Of a DNA stretch of 64,000 nucleotides, positions 55,926 to 64,000 are shown one piece after another (the first letter of the stretch is position 1; each line of letters starts with the position of its first letter). The translations under genes were made by a program, and so were the position numbers. A model generated the notes under the pieces. It was not told where the DNA came from, did not search any database, and saw only the letters and a program-made list of their open reading frames with translations. Origin of the DNA: DATDPM01 sp963841995 (GTDB taxonomy: Bacteria > Pseudomonadota > Alphaproteobacteria > DATDPM01); NCBI GenBank assembly GCA_963841995.1, contig CAWJEX010000001.1, forward strand, positions 62,001 through 126,000, read 5' to 3'.

Positions 55926-57063
55926 GTGATGGGCTCCCCCCTGAATGGTGCGATGAATGAAGTCGGAGAAACAATCATAATTGGCCTAAACGTACAAGTC
56001 CATGCGTGGCTGGGCCCGATGACCAATTTAGGGCCGTTAAATCGAGGCTCCCGGCGCCTTCCTCCAGCCGTGCCGGCACGGTTTCGGGGATGGAATTGCA
56101 GCCATTCTAAAGATTGTTTGAGGCATTGCGGGTCAAATGGACCGAGGGCGAAAAAGCCGCGGCCGTCTCGAAGGCCTAGAAATAAGCCGATTCCAAGCCC
56201 TGTTTGGCCCTCACACTTGGACGGTGCAATGCAGCGTGCTTATCCCCAGCAATGCCCATTGCCGCGGTTGTTGAGTTCGGCGTTCCCCCTTGGCGGCGCC
56301 TCAACCGTATTCCCGGGCTCAGTGGAAGTCCGTTCGGTCAGGGGTGACGTGTTCAGGACGGATCCCGACCCCGATTATTCGGGCCGGAATCCGGCGCAAC
56401 ACGGGGAAACAATTGAACAGCCGGAGCATGAACGGCACCGTGAGCTTGCCGCTGCGGCTGCGTAAAACATCGGTGATGATCCGCTCCTGCATGAGAACTT
56501 GCAGCCGCTGTGTGACGCGGGTCGGGAACATCCGCCCGTTGCACCCGCCGCAAATGATCCGTGCGGAGCTCGCCTCGGGCAAGCGGCGGGGCCCACCGCC
56601 CGCAATGCAACAGGTGACGCTGACTTGCTCGGCCATCCCGCGCGTTTTTTTTACGAGGCCGTTCTTCGACTGCGTTTGGGGAGAAGCAATTGGCCGGTTA
56701 CCGACAAGGACGGTCTCGCGGCGCGGATATTCCAATGAGGGGAGGCGCAACTGATCGTGGCGCCCTTCCATCCGCGGGCCGAAGCTCCGCGGAATCGTCC
56801 AATATCGCGCGGAGTTTAACCGGCTGTCGCCCTCTGCAACCCCTGTATTCGATCCGCCAGTGGGTATATAAACACCTGTAAATATTATATAATTTTATTG
56901 CTGGTCCGATTCACCCGGGCCGCTAATGGGATGAAAAAATTGCGCTTTTCCGCGCAGGACCGGAGATCGAGCGGCGTGGAAAGGGATTGGGATAAATCGT
57001 TTCCGGCAGTAACCGGCCGCCAGGGGACCTCCGGGGCTTCTGAGCGCGGCCTCTTTTTGGAAA
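55926..57063. other. Gene-poor stretch of about 1.1 kb
   Basis: Overlapping frames on both strands around 56290-56770 have no family features and Arg-rich shadow-like composition. An AT-rich block at about 56865-56905 (GGGTATATAAACACC and following) may hold a promoter for the efflux genes. I see no RNA gene here. Confidence 0.45.
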
Positions 57064-58456
57064 ATGGGCGATAATGGATTGCGGCCGGTGATGGACGACG
57101 TCAGCCCGAAAAAGGACCGTCGCCTCGCTTCCTATGAACCGCCGCGCTCCGGCCGGTGGCTTTGGCGTGCATTCTGGCTGTTGATCGTTGCCGCCCTGAT
57201 CGGCGGCGTCGCGTGGTGGATTCATTCCCGGCCGGCACCTGCGGCGCATACCGGCCGCTTCGCGAATGCCGGTCCGATGCCCATTGCCGCCGCCACCGTC
57301 GAGAAGGGCGACGTCAACGTCGTCCTCGATGAGCTCGGCTCGGTCACGCCGCTTGCCACCGTTGCGGTGAAGACCCAGATCAACGGCCGCCTCATGCACA
57401 TCGCGTTCAAAGAAGGCCAGGAAGTCAAGGAAGGCGATCTGCTGGCACAGATCGATTCACGCCCCTACGAATACGCCCTGGCTCAGGCCCAGGGGCAGTT
57501 GGCGAAAGACCAGGCGCTGCTCAAGGACGCGCAGGTCGACTTTGTCCGCTATCAAACCCTGGTTGCCCAAGAATTCGATCGCCAAGCAACAGCTCGACAC
57601 CCAGGAATATCTGGTCCGCCAATATGAGGGCGCGGTGAGGACCGATCAGGGGCAAGTCGACAACGCCAAGCTCAACATCGCCTATTGCAACATCGTGGCT
57701 CCCGTCAGCGGCCGGGTCGGACTGCGCCAAGTCGACGAAGGAAATTACGTCCAAGTCAGCGATCCCAACGGCATCGTGGTTTTGACCCAGATGCAGCCGA
57801 TCGCGGTCGTGTTCACCGTTCCCGAGGACAATTTACCGGCGATCACCAAGCGCCTGCGCGCAGGCGCAACCCTCGACGTGATCGCCTATGACCGCAGCAA
57901 TACGACGCAGTTGGCGACCGGCCAGGTTCTGACCACCGACAACGAGGTCGATCCGACGACCGGCACGGTGAAGCTGAAAGCGGAATTCGCGAATAAGGAT
58001 GAAAGTCTTTTCCCCAATCAGTTCGTCAACATCAGGCTGCTGGTCGATACCGTGCATGACGCTGCGGTCATGCCCTATTCCGCCGTTCAGCGCGGCGCCC
58101 CCGGCACCTTCGTATACATCGTCAATGCCGACGACACGGCGAGCGTGCGGCCGGTCAAACTCGGGGTCCGGGATGGAGAACGCATCCAAGTCATCGAGGG
58201 ATTGGCCGCCGGCGACAAGGTGGTGGTGGATGGCGCCGACAAGCTTCGCGAAGGCAGCAAGATAGCGCTCCGCGATGGTTCAAATGCGTCGGCGACCGCA
58301 CCCGCGAATGGCGGCGCCCAAACGCCGGATCGGGCCAAGACCGGAACGCCCGCGAACAATCCGGACGAGGCCGCGACCGGAACGCCCGCGAAAAATAAAG
58401 AGGAACCGCCGGGCGCTGCCGGCGAGCCGAAGCATCATCATCGGCAGGATCAATGA
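57064..58456 (+). CDS. mdtA: RND efflux periplasmic adaptor, MdtA-like (frame break)
   Basis: The first frame (57064-57627) has a membrane anchor (LWRAFWLLIVAALIGGVAW), then LDELGSVTPLATVAVKTQIN, GRLMHIAFKEGQEVKEGDLL and ALAQAQGQLAKDQALLKDAQ. It breaks after DFVRYQTLVAQ near 57575. The next frame resumes SIAKQQLDTQEYLVRQYEG and continues through the barrel to EGSKIALRDG and a Lys/Pro/His tail. One extra base in GAATTC accounts for it. Restored, it is a MdtA/AcrA-type adaptor of about 460 residues, first in an mdtABC operon. Confidence 0.85.
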
Positions 58457-58487
58457 GACGCTGTCTCGCGGCTGAAAGATCCAACCG

Positions 58488-61400
58488 GTGAATCCGTCCC
58501 GCATATTCATTCTGCGTCCCGTTGCCACCTCGCTCCTCATGGTGGCGATTTTGTTGGTAGGCTGCCTCGCCTACCGGTTCCTGCCCCTGTCGGCCCTGCC
58601 GGAGGTCGACTACCCGACCATTCAGGTTCAGACCTTTTATCCCGGGGCCAGTCCCGACGTAATGACGTCGTCGATCACCGCACCGCTGGAGCGCCAATTC
58701 GGCGAAATGCCGAGCCTCATTCAAATGTCGTCCACCAGCTCGGGCGGCGCCTCCGTCATCACCCTGCAATTCAGCCTGGACATAGGCCTCGACGTTGCCG
58801 AGCAGGAAGTTCAGGCCGCGATCAACGCCGCGGGAAACCTGCTTCCTTCCGATCTGCCGGCGCCGCCGATCTACGCCAAGGTCAATCCCGCCGATGCGCC
58901 GATCATGACCCTGGCGCTGACCTCGAAAACCCTGCCGCTGCGGGACATCGAGGATTTGGCCGATACGCGGGTAGCGCAAAAGATTTCCCAGCTTCCCGGG
59001 GTCGGCCTGGTCAGCATTAGCGGCGGCCAGCGTCCCGCCGTCCGGGTTCAGGCCAATCCCCGCGCCCTTGCCGCCTACGGCCTCAATATCGACGATTTGC
59101 GAACCACGATTGCCAACTCGAACGTCAACACGCCGAAGGGAAATTTCGACGGACCGACCCGCGCCTATACCATCAACGCCAACGATCAGCTGCAAAGCCC
59201 GGACGCCTATAAGGATCTGGTGATTGCCTATAAAAACGGCGCGCCGGTCCGGCTGTCCGATGTCGCCGATGTCGCCGAAAGCGTCGAGAACAACAAGCTC
59301 GCTGCCTGGGCCAATCTCACGCCGGCGGTGTTGCTCAATATTCAACGCCAGCCCGGCGCCAATGTGATTCAGGTCGTGGAGCAGGTCCAGGCGCTTCTTC
59401 CCTCGCTTCAAGGCTCGCTTCCGGCGGCCATCGATGTCGCCGTCTTGACCGACCGCACCGTCACCATCCGCGCTTCGGTTCGGGACGTTGAATTCGAGCT
59501 GGCGCTCGCCGTTGTTCTCGTGGTGATGGTGATTTTCCTGTTCCTCCGCAATCTTCCGGCGACCGTCATTCCCAGCCTTTCGGTTCCGATCTCGTTGGTC
59601 GGCACGTTTGGTGCCATGTATCTGCTCGGATTCAGCCTCAACAATCTGTCGCTGATGGCGCTGACGATTGCGACCGGCTTCGTGGTCGACGATGCAATCG
59701 TGATGATCGAGAACATCGCCCGCTACATCGAAGAAGGCGAGCCGCCGCTTCAGGCGGCCCTGAAGGGTTCGAAGCAGATCGGTTTCACCATCGTATCGCT
59801 GACCGTCTCGCTGCTTGCGGTCTTGATCCCGCTGCTGTTCATGGGCGATGTGGTCGGACGGCTGTTCCGCGAATTCGCGATCACGCTGGCGGTGACCATC
59901 CTGATTTCGGCGGCGGTGTCGCTGACCTTGGTGCCGATGCTGTGCGGAAAGTTGCTGCGCCGCCGCAGCGAGGCGGACGAAGGATGGTTCGAGCGATGGA
60001 ACCGGCGGTGGTTCGAGTCCCTCGTTCGAGGCTATGACCGGATGCTGGGTGTGGTCCTCGATCACCAGTTCCCGATGCTGCTGGTCGCCATCGGAACCTT
60101 GGCACTCACCGCCGTTCTCTACATCGAAATCCCGAAAGGTTTCTTCCCGGTCCAGGATACCGGCTTGATCCAGGGTATTTCCCATGCCTCGCCGTCGATC
60201 TCTTATACGGCGATGGCGGAGCGCCAGCAGGCACTGGCGGCCGCCATTCTGAAAGACCCGGACGTCGAAAGCCTGTCGTCTTTCATCGGCGTCGATGGAA
60301 CCAATACCACGCTGAATACCGGCCGGCTGCTCATCAATCTGAAAGCTCATGACGAGCGAAAATCCGATGTGAGCACAATTATCCGGCACTTGAACCGCGA
60401 AACGGCACAATTGCCGGATATCTCGATTTATCTGCAGCCGGTTCAGGATTTGACGATCGACGCGACGGTCAGCCGTACCCAATACCGCTTCGTTCTCGAA
60501 GACGCCGACCCCGACGAGCTTGCGGCCTGGGTTCCGAAGCTGGTCGACAAGCTCGGTCAATTGCCGGAGCTCGAGGATGTGGCGAGCGATATCGGCGAGC
60601 AGGGACTGTCCGCCTATATCGCGGTCGACCGCGATACCGCCGCACGTTTCGGCATCACCCCGGCTACGGTCGATAACGCGCTTTACGATGCCTTCGGCCA
60701 GCGGATCATTTCGACCATCTTCACCCAATCGAATCAGTACCGGGTGATTCTGGAAGCCGAGCCGTCGCTCCAAAACTCCCTGCAGTCGTTGAGCTCGATC
60801 TATCTGCCGTCGGCAACCGCTTCCGGCGGCCAGGTGCCGCTGTCGACGATCGCTCACGTGATGGAGCAGACGGCGCCGCTGCAGATCAATCATCTGGGCC
60901 AATTTCCGGCCGCCACCATCTCGTTCAATCTCGCCCCCAACGTTTCGCTCGGTGCGGCGGTCACGGCGATTCGCCAGGCGCAGCAGGAAATCGATGTACC
61001 GAAAAGTGTTATCACCGGATTTCAGGGCGCAGCCCTCGCCTTCCAAGCCGCTCTTCAAAACGAGCTATTCCTGATTTTGGCGGCCGTGGTGACCGTCTAC
61101 ATCGTCCTCGGTGTTCTCTATGAGAGCTTCATCCACCCGATAACGATTCTGTCGACCTTGCCTTCGGCCGGTGTTGGCGCGCTGCTCGCCTTGATGGTTT
61201 CGGGAAACGATCTCGGCGTCATTGCCATCATCGGCATTGTGCTGTTGATCGGCATCGTCAAGAAGAACGCGATCATGATGATCGACTTCGCGCTCGAAGC
61301 CGAACGGCATGAAGGCAAGACCCCGCGCGAGGCCATCCATCAGGCCTGTCTGCTGCGGCTGCGACCCATATTGATGACCACCATGGCGGCGTTGCTCGGC

Positions 61401-61604
61401 GCTTTGCCCTTGATGGTCGGCAGCGGTGTTGGCTCGGAACTCCGTCATCCCCTCGGCATCACCATCGTCGGCGGGCTCATTGTCAGCCAGATGCTGACTT
61501 TGTTCACCACGCCGGTGATCTATCTCTATTTCGATCGCTTGGCGACGCGCTTCGGCGGTTTTGCCGAGGTCGACGAGAGCGAGGCGGAAGGGCCGGCGTC
61601 ATGA
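58488..61604 (+). CDS. mdtB: RND multidrug efflux permease, MdtB-like
   Basis: This 1,038-residue protein starts with GTG at 58488. Twelve membrane helices are expected. NPSRIFILRPVATSLLMVAI opens it; FVVDDAIVMIENIARYIEEG carries the proton-relay Asp pair, with GIVKKNAIMMIDFALEAERH and the second half intact. It pumps drugs, bile salts or metal complexes with MdtA and TolC. It overlaps the following permease by four bases. Confidence 0.92.
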   Translation: MNPSRIFILRPVATSLLMVAILLVGCLAYRFLPLSALPEVDYPTIQVQTFYPGASPDVMTSSITAPLERQFGEMPSLIQMSSTSSGGASVITLQFSLDIGLDVAEQEVQAAINAAGNLLPSDLPAPPIYAKVNPADAPIMTLALTSKTLPLRDIEDLADTRVAQKISQLPGVGLVSISGGQRPAVRVQANPRALAAYGLNIDDLRTTIANSNVNTPKGNFDGPTRAYTINANDQLQSPDAYKDLVIAYKNGAPVRLSDVADVAESVENNKLAAWANLTPAVLLNIQRQPGANVIQVVEQVQALLPSLQGSLPAAIDVAVLTDRTVTIRASVRDVEFELALAVVLVVMVIFLFLRNLPATVIPSLSVPISLVGTFGAMYLLGFSLNNLSLMALTIATGFVVDDAIVMIENIARYIEEGEPPLQAALKGSKQIGFTIVSLTVSLLAVLIPLLFMGDVVGRLFREFAITLAVTILISAAVSLTLVPMLCGKLLRRRSEADEGWFERWNRRWFESLVRGYDRMLGVVLDHQFPMLLVAIGTLALTAVLYIEIPKGFFPVQDTGLIQGISHASPSISYTAMAERQQALAAAILKDPDVESLSSFIGVDGTNTTLNTGRLLINLKAHDERKSDVSTIIRHLNRETAQLPDISIYLQPVQDLTIDATVSRTQYRFVLEDADPDELAAWVPKLVDKLGQLPELEDVASDIGEQGLSAYIAVDRDTAARFGITPATVDNALYDAFGQRIISTIFTQSNQYRVILEAEPSLQNSLQSLSSIYLPSATASGGQVPLSTIAHVMEQTAPLQINHLGQFPAATISFNLAPNVSLGAAVTAIRQAQQEIDVPKSVITGFQGAALAFQAALQNELFLILAAVVTVYIVLGVLYESFIHPITILSTLPSAGVGALLALMVSGNDLGVIAIIGIVLLIGIVKKNAIMMIDFALEAERHEGKTPREAIHQACLLRLRPILMTTMAALLGALPLMVGSGVGSELRHPLGITIVGGLIVSQMLTLFTTPVIYLYFDRLATRFGGFAEVDESEAEGPAS

Positions 61605-64000
61605 ATTTATCCGAGGCCTTCATCCGCCGTCCGGTTGCGACGACGCTGCTGACCTTCGGCATCGCCCTCTCCGGCGCGGTCGCGTTCTTCCAGCTTCCGG
61701 TGGCGCCGCTGCCCCAGGTCGATTTCCCGACGATTTCGGTGCAGGCGACCTTGCCGGGGGCAAGCCCGGAAGTGGTGGCGACGAGTGTCGCCACACCCTT
61801 GGAACGGCATCTCGGCCAGATCGCCGACGTCACCGAGATGACGTCCCAGAGCACCGTCGGCAATACCCGGATCACCCTGCAATTCGGTCTGGACCGGGAT
61901 ATCGATGGTGCGGCGCGGGACGTTCAGGCCGCGATCAACGCTTCGCGTGCGGATCTGCCGGCAAGCCTGCGCAGCAATCCGACCTACCGCAAGGTCAATC
62001 CCGCCGACGCGCCGATCCTGCTCTTGGTCCTCAATTCCGACACCTTGAGTTCCGGGCAAATCTACGACGCGGCGACGACCGTGCTTGAACAGAAGCTTTC
62101 CCAGGTACAGGGCATCGGCCAGGTCAATGTCGGCGGAAGCTCGCTACCGGCGGTGCGGGTCGAACTCAACCCCCAGGCGCTGTTCAAATACGGCATCGGG
62201 TTGGAAGACGTGCGCGCTGCGTTAGGCGCCGCCAATGCTCACAGCCCCAAGGGCGTCATCGAGCAAGGGGACGAGCAATTCCAGATTTACACCAACGACC
62301 AAGCGCGCCGGGCCAACGAATACCGCTCGCTGGTGATTGCATACCGCAACGGTGCTGCGGTCCGATTGTCGGACGTCGCCGAAGTGACCGATTTGGTCGA
62401 GAACATCCGCAATGCCGGGCTCTACAATGGCAAGCCGTCGATTCTGATTATTCTCTATCGCCAGCCCGGCGCCAATATCATCGAAACCGTCGACCGGGTA
62501 AAAGCGCTGCTGCCGCAGCTGCAGGCTTCGATTCCGGCGTCCATCGACATTAAAATCGCTTCGGATCGTTCGACGACGATCAGGCAATCATTGAGCCATA
62601 TCGAATTCACGCTGTGTCTTGCGGTGGCGCTGGTGATGATGGTCACCTTCATATTCTTGCGCAATTGGCGGGCGACCCTGATTCCCAGCGTGGCGGTGCC
62701 GGTGTCTCTCATCGGCACCCTCGGGGTGATGTATCTCCTGGGCTATAGCCTCGACAATCTGTCGTTGATGGCGCTGACGGTGGCCACCGGCTTTGTCGTC
62801 GACGATGCGATCGTGGTTCTGGAAAATGTCACGCGCCACATGGAAGCGGGCATGCCGCGATTCAAAGCGGCCTTGCTCGGCGCTCGCGAAGTCGGCTTCA
62901 CCGTGTTGTCGATGAGCACGTCGCTGATCGCGGTGTTCATTCCGATCTTGCTGATGGGTGGGATCGTCGGACGCTTGTTCCGTGAATTCGCCGTGACCTT
63001 GTCGATCGCGGTGATGGTCTCGCTGGTCCTGTCGCTGACGACGACGCCGATGATGTGCGCGCGCCTGCTTAAACCGGAGCCGGAAAGCGGAGGCTGGCTC
63101 TATCGGGCTAGCGGGCGCGCCTTCGATGCCTGGCGCCGCGGCTATGAGCGATCGCTCGGCGCCGCGCTGCGCCATCCGTTCATCACCGTGGTCGTCCTGC
63201 TCGCCACGCTGGGCCTGAATGTCTATCTCTATATCATTGTTCCAAAAGGATTTTTCCCGCAGCAGGATACGGGGAGGCTGGTCGGCGGCATTCAGGCCGA
63301 TCAAAGCATTTCCTTCCAGTTGATGGAGCAGAAGCTGACGCAATTCATTTCCATCGTGACCAAGGACAAGGCGGTGGACGGCGCGGCGGGTTTCACCGGC
63401 GGGGGCCAGACCAATGCCGGATTCGTGTTTGTCGGATTGAAGGATCGATCCGTACGGAAAATTTCGGCGGATGCGGTGAACGGCCGGTTGCGGCGCGAGC
63501 TTTCAAACGTGCCGGGTGCAACGCTGTTCCTGCAATCGGTGCAGGACATCCATATCGGCGGACGGCAGAGCAACGCGCAATATCAATTCACCCTCCAAGG
63601 CGCGGATCTGAACGAGCTTTATGAATGGACGCCGAAAATCACCGAGGCTTTGCAAAAGCTTCCCGAACTCACCGACGTCAATAACGACCAGCAGCAAAAG
63701 GGACTGGAAACGGACATCACGTTCGACCGGGCGACCGCCATGCGCCTCGGCATCACCGCCAGCCAGATCGACAACACGCTTTACGACGCGTTCGGCCAGC
63801 GCCAAGTGTCGACCATCTACAATCCGCTGAATCAATATCACGTCGTCATGGAGGTGGCCCCCGAGTTCTGGCAGAGCCCGGACACGCTGAAGGAAATCTA
63901 CGTCAGCACCTCCGGCGGCTCGATTGGCGGAACTCAGGGCACGAATGCCATTGCTGGAACGATTGCGGCCGGCGCCAATTCGAACGCGGCGTCGGCGGCC
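61601..64000 (+). CDS. mdtC: RND multidrug efflux permease, MdtC-like (partial)
   Basis: From the ATG at 61601 the frame is open to the window end (800 residues so far). It opens MNLSEAFIRRPVATTLLTFG and has FVVDDAIVVLENVTRHMEAG with the Asp pair, then FRAYDAW-like loop regions and YIIVPKGFFPQQDTGRLVGG. A second RND permease after MdtB makes an MdtBC heteromer likely. A Gly/Thr/Ala-rich segment (GTNAIAGTIAAGANSNAAS) lies at the very end. Confidence 0.9.
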   Translation, partial: MNLSEAFIRRPVATTLLTFGIALSGAVAFFQLPVAPLPQVDFPTISVQATLPGASPEVVATSVATPLERHLGQIADVTEMTSQSTVGNTRITLQFGLDRDIDGAARDVQAAINASRADLPASLRSNPTYRKVNPADAPILLLVLNSDTLSSGQIYDAATTVLEQKLSQVQGIGQVNVGGSSLPAVRVELNPQALFKYGIGLEDVRAALGAANAHSPKGVIEQGDEQFQIYTNDQARRANEYRSLVIAYRNGAAVRLSDVAEVTDLVENIRNAGLYNGKPSILIILYRQPGANIIETVDRVKALLPQLQASIPASIDIKIASDRSTTIRQSLSHIEFTLCLAVALVMMVTFIFLRNWRATLIPSVAVPVSLIGTLGVMYLLGYSLDNLSLMALTVATGFVVDDAIVVLENVTRHMEAGMPRFKAALLGAREVGFTVLSMSTSLIAVFIPILLMGGIVGRLFREFAVTLSIAVMVSLVLSLTTTPMMCARLLKPEPESGGWLYRASGRAFDAWRRGYERSLGAALRHPFITVVVLLATLGLNVYLYIIVPKGFFPQQDTGRLVGGIQADQSISFQLMEQKLTQFISIVTKDKAVDGAAGFTGGGQTNAGFVFVGLKDRSVRKISADAVNGRLRRELSNVPGATLFLQSVQDIHIGGRQSNAQYQFTLQGADLNELYEWTPKITEALQKLPELTDVNNDQQQKGLETDITFDRATAMRLGITASQIDNTLYDAFGQRQVSTIYNPLNQYHVVMEVAPEFWQSPDTLKEIYVSTSGGSIGGTQGTNAIAGTIAAGANSNAASAA

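Noticed and set aside
56290..56771. Two overlapping frames of about 150 residues
   Set aside because: Neither has a family match, clear ribosome site or plausible composition.
58191..61058. 955-residue open frame on the minus strand
   Set aside because: It is antisense to the well-supported mdtB-like gene; its residues are Arg/Gln/Asp-rich shadow composition with no family features.
1..64000. tRNA, rRNA or exosortase gene in the window
   Set aside because: I looked for these and recognised none. The exosortase that serves the PEP-CTERM protein must lie outside.

Overview
The window is about 64 kb of moderately high-GC DNA from a Gram-negative proteobacterium, most likely an alphaproteobacterium (low to moderate confidence). 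It carries a PEP-CTERM/exosortase-A (XrtA) type exopolysaccharide locus, an MdtABC-like RND efflux system, an HU protein, heptose-pathway genes and many proteobacterial insertion sequences. The exosortase itself is not inside the window. Several otherwise good genes contain single-base frame breaks, so either the genome is decaying here or the assembly contains indel errors.

Layout. (A) 0-14.7 kb: envelope and glycan accessory genes, namely a methyltransferase, GtrA proteins, multi-spanning glycosyltransferase-like membrane proteins, a secreted trio (C-type-lectin-like, Tat-exported, beta-helix), an OafA-type acyltransferase with an SGNH domain, and a DPM1-like glycosyltransferase fused to GtrA. 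(B) 14.8-25.9 kb: a mobile-element graveyard. It holds one intact IS5/IS1182-like element with a CTAG duplication, a partial IS3, decayed IS1380, a frame-broken IS4, and IS66 and IS3 scraps. Between them lie a secreted phosphoesterase gene with a frame break, a VanZ gene and several truncated genes. (C) 25.9-27.3 kb: a GT2-GtrA pair. (D) 27.3-35.6 kb, minus strand: a long probable operon. In transcription order it encodes a small peptide with a hydrophobic stretch, a PqqD-like carrier, an HprK-related kinase, an NTP_transf_5 nucleotidyltransferase, a secreted protein, a DegT aminotransferase, a FemAB/GNAT-like transferase, an asparagine-synthetase-like enzyme lacking the catalytic Cys2, and a truncated HAD/UbiA-like gene. 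This is the most unusual part of the window and resembles a peptide-modification (RiPP-like) cassette. (E) 36.3-54 kb: polysaccharide and XrtA genes, comprising galE, a sulfotransferase, glycosyltransferases, the XrtA amidotransferase, wecB, two XrtA-type glycosyltransferases, a PEP-CTERM protein behind a sigma-54-like promoter, PrsT, and the XrtA acyl-CoA ligase and decarboxylase pair. (F) 54-57 kb: gmhA beside hddA-like and sugar-dehydratase remnants, then HU and an empty stretch. (G) 57-64 kb: mdtA (frame-broken), mdtB-like and mdtC-like (running off the end).

How the genes work together. Regions A, C and E supply sugar activation (galE, wecB, gmhA), lipid-linked sugar transfer (GT2, GtrA, PMT-like), chain assembly (GT4 enzymes) and decoration (acyl, sulfate, amide) for a secreted polysaccharide. 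PEP-CTERM proteins are thought to be sorted together with such a polysaccharide. Region D may install a peptide-derived modification in the same envelope context, which is inference.
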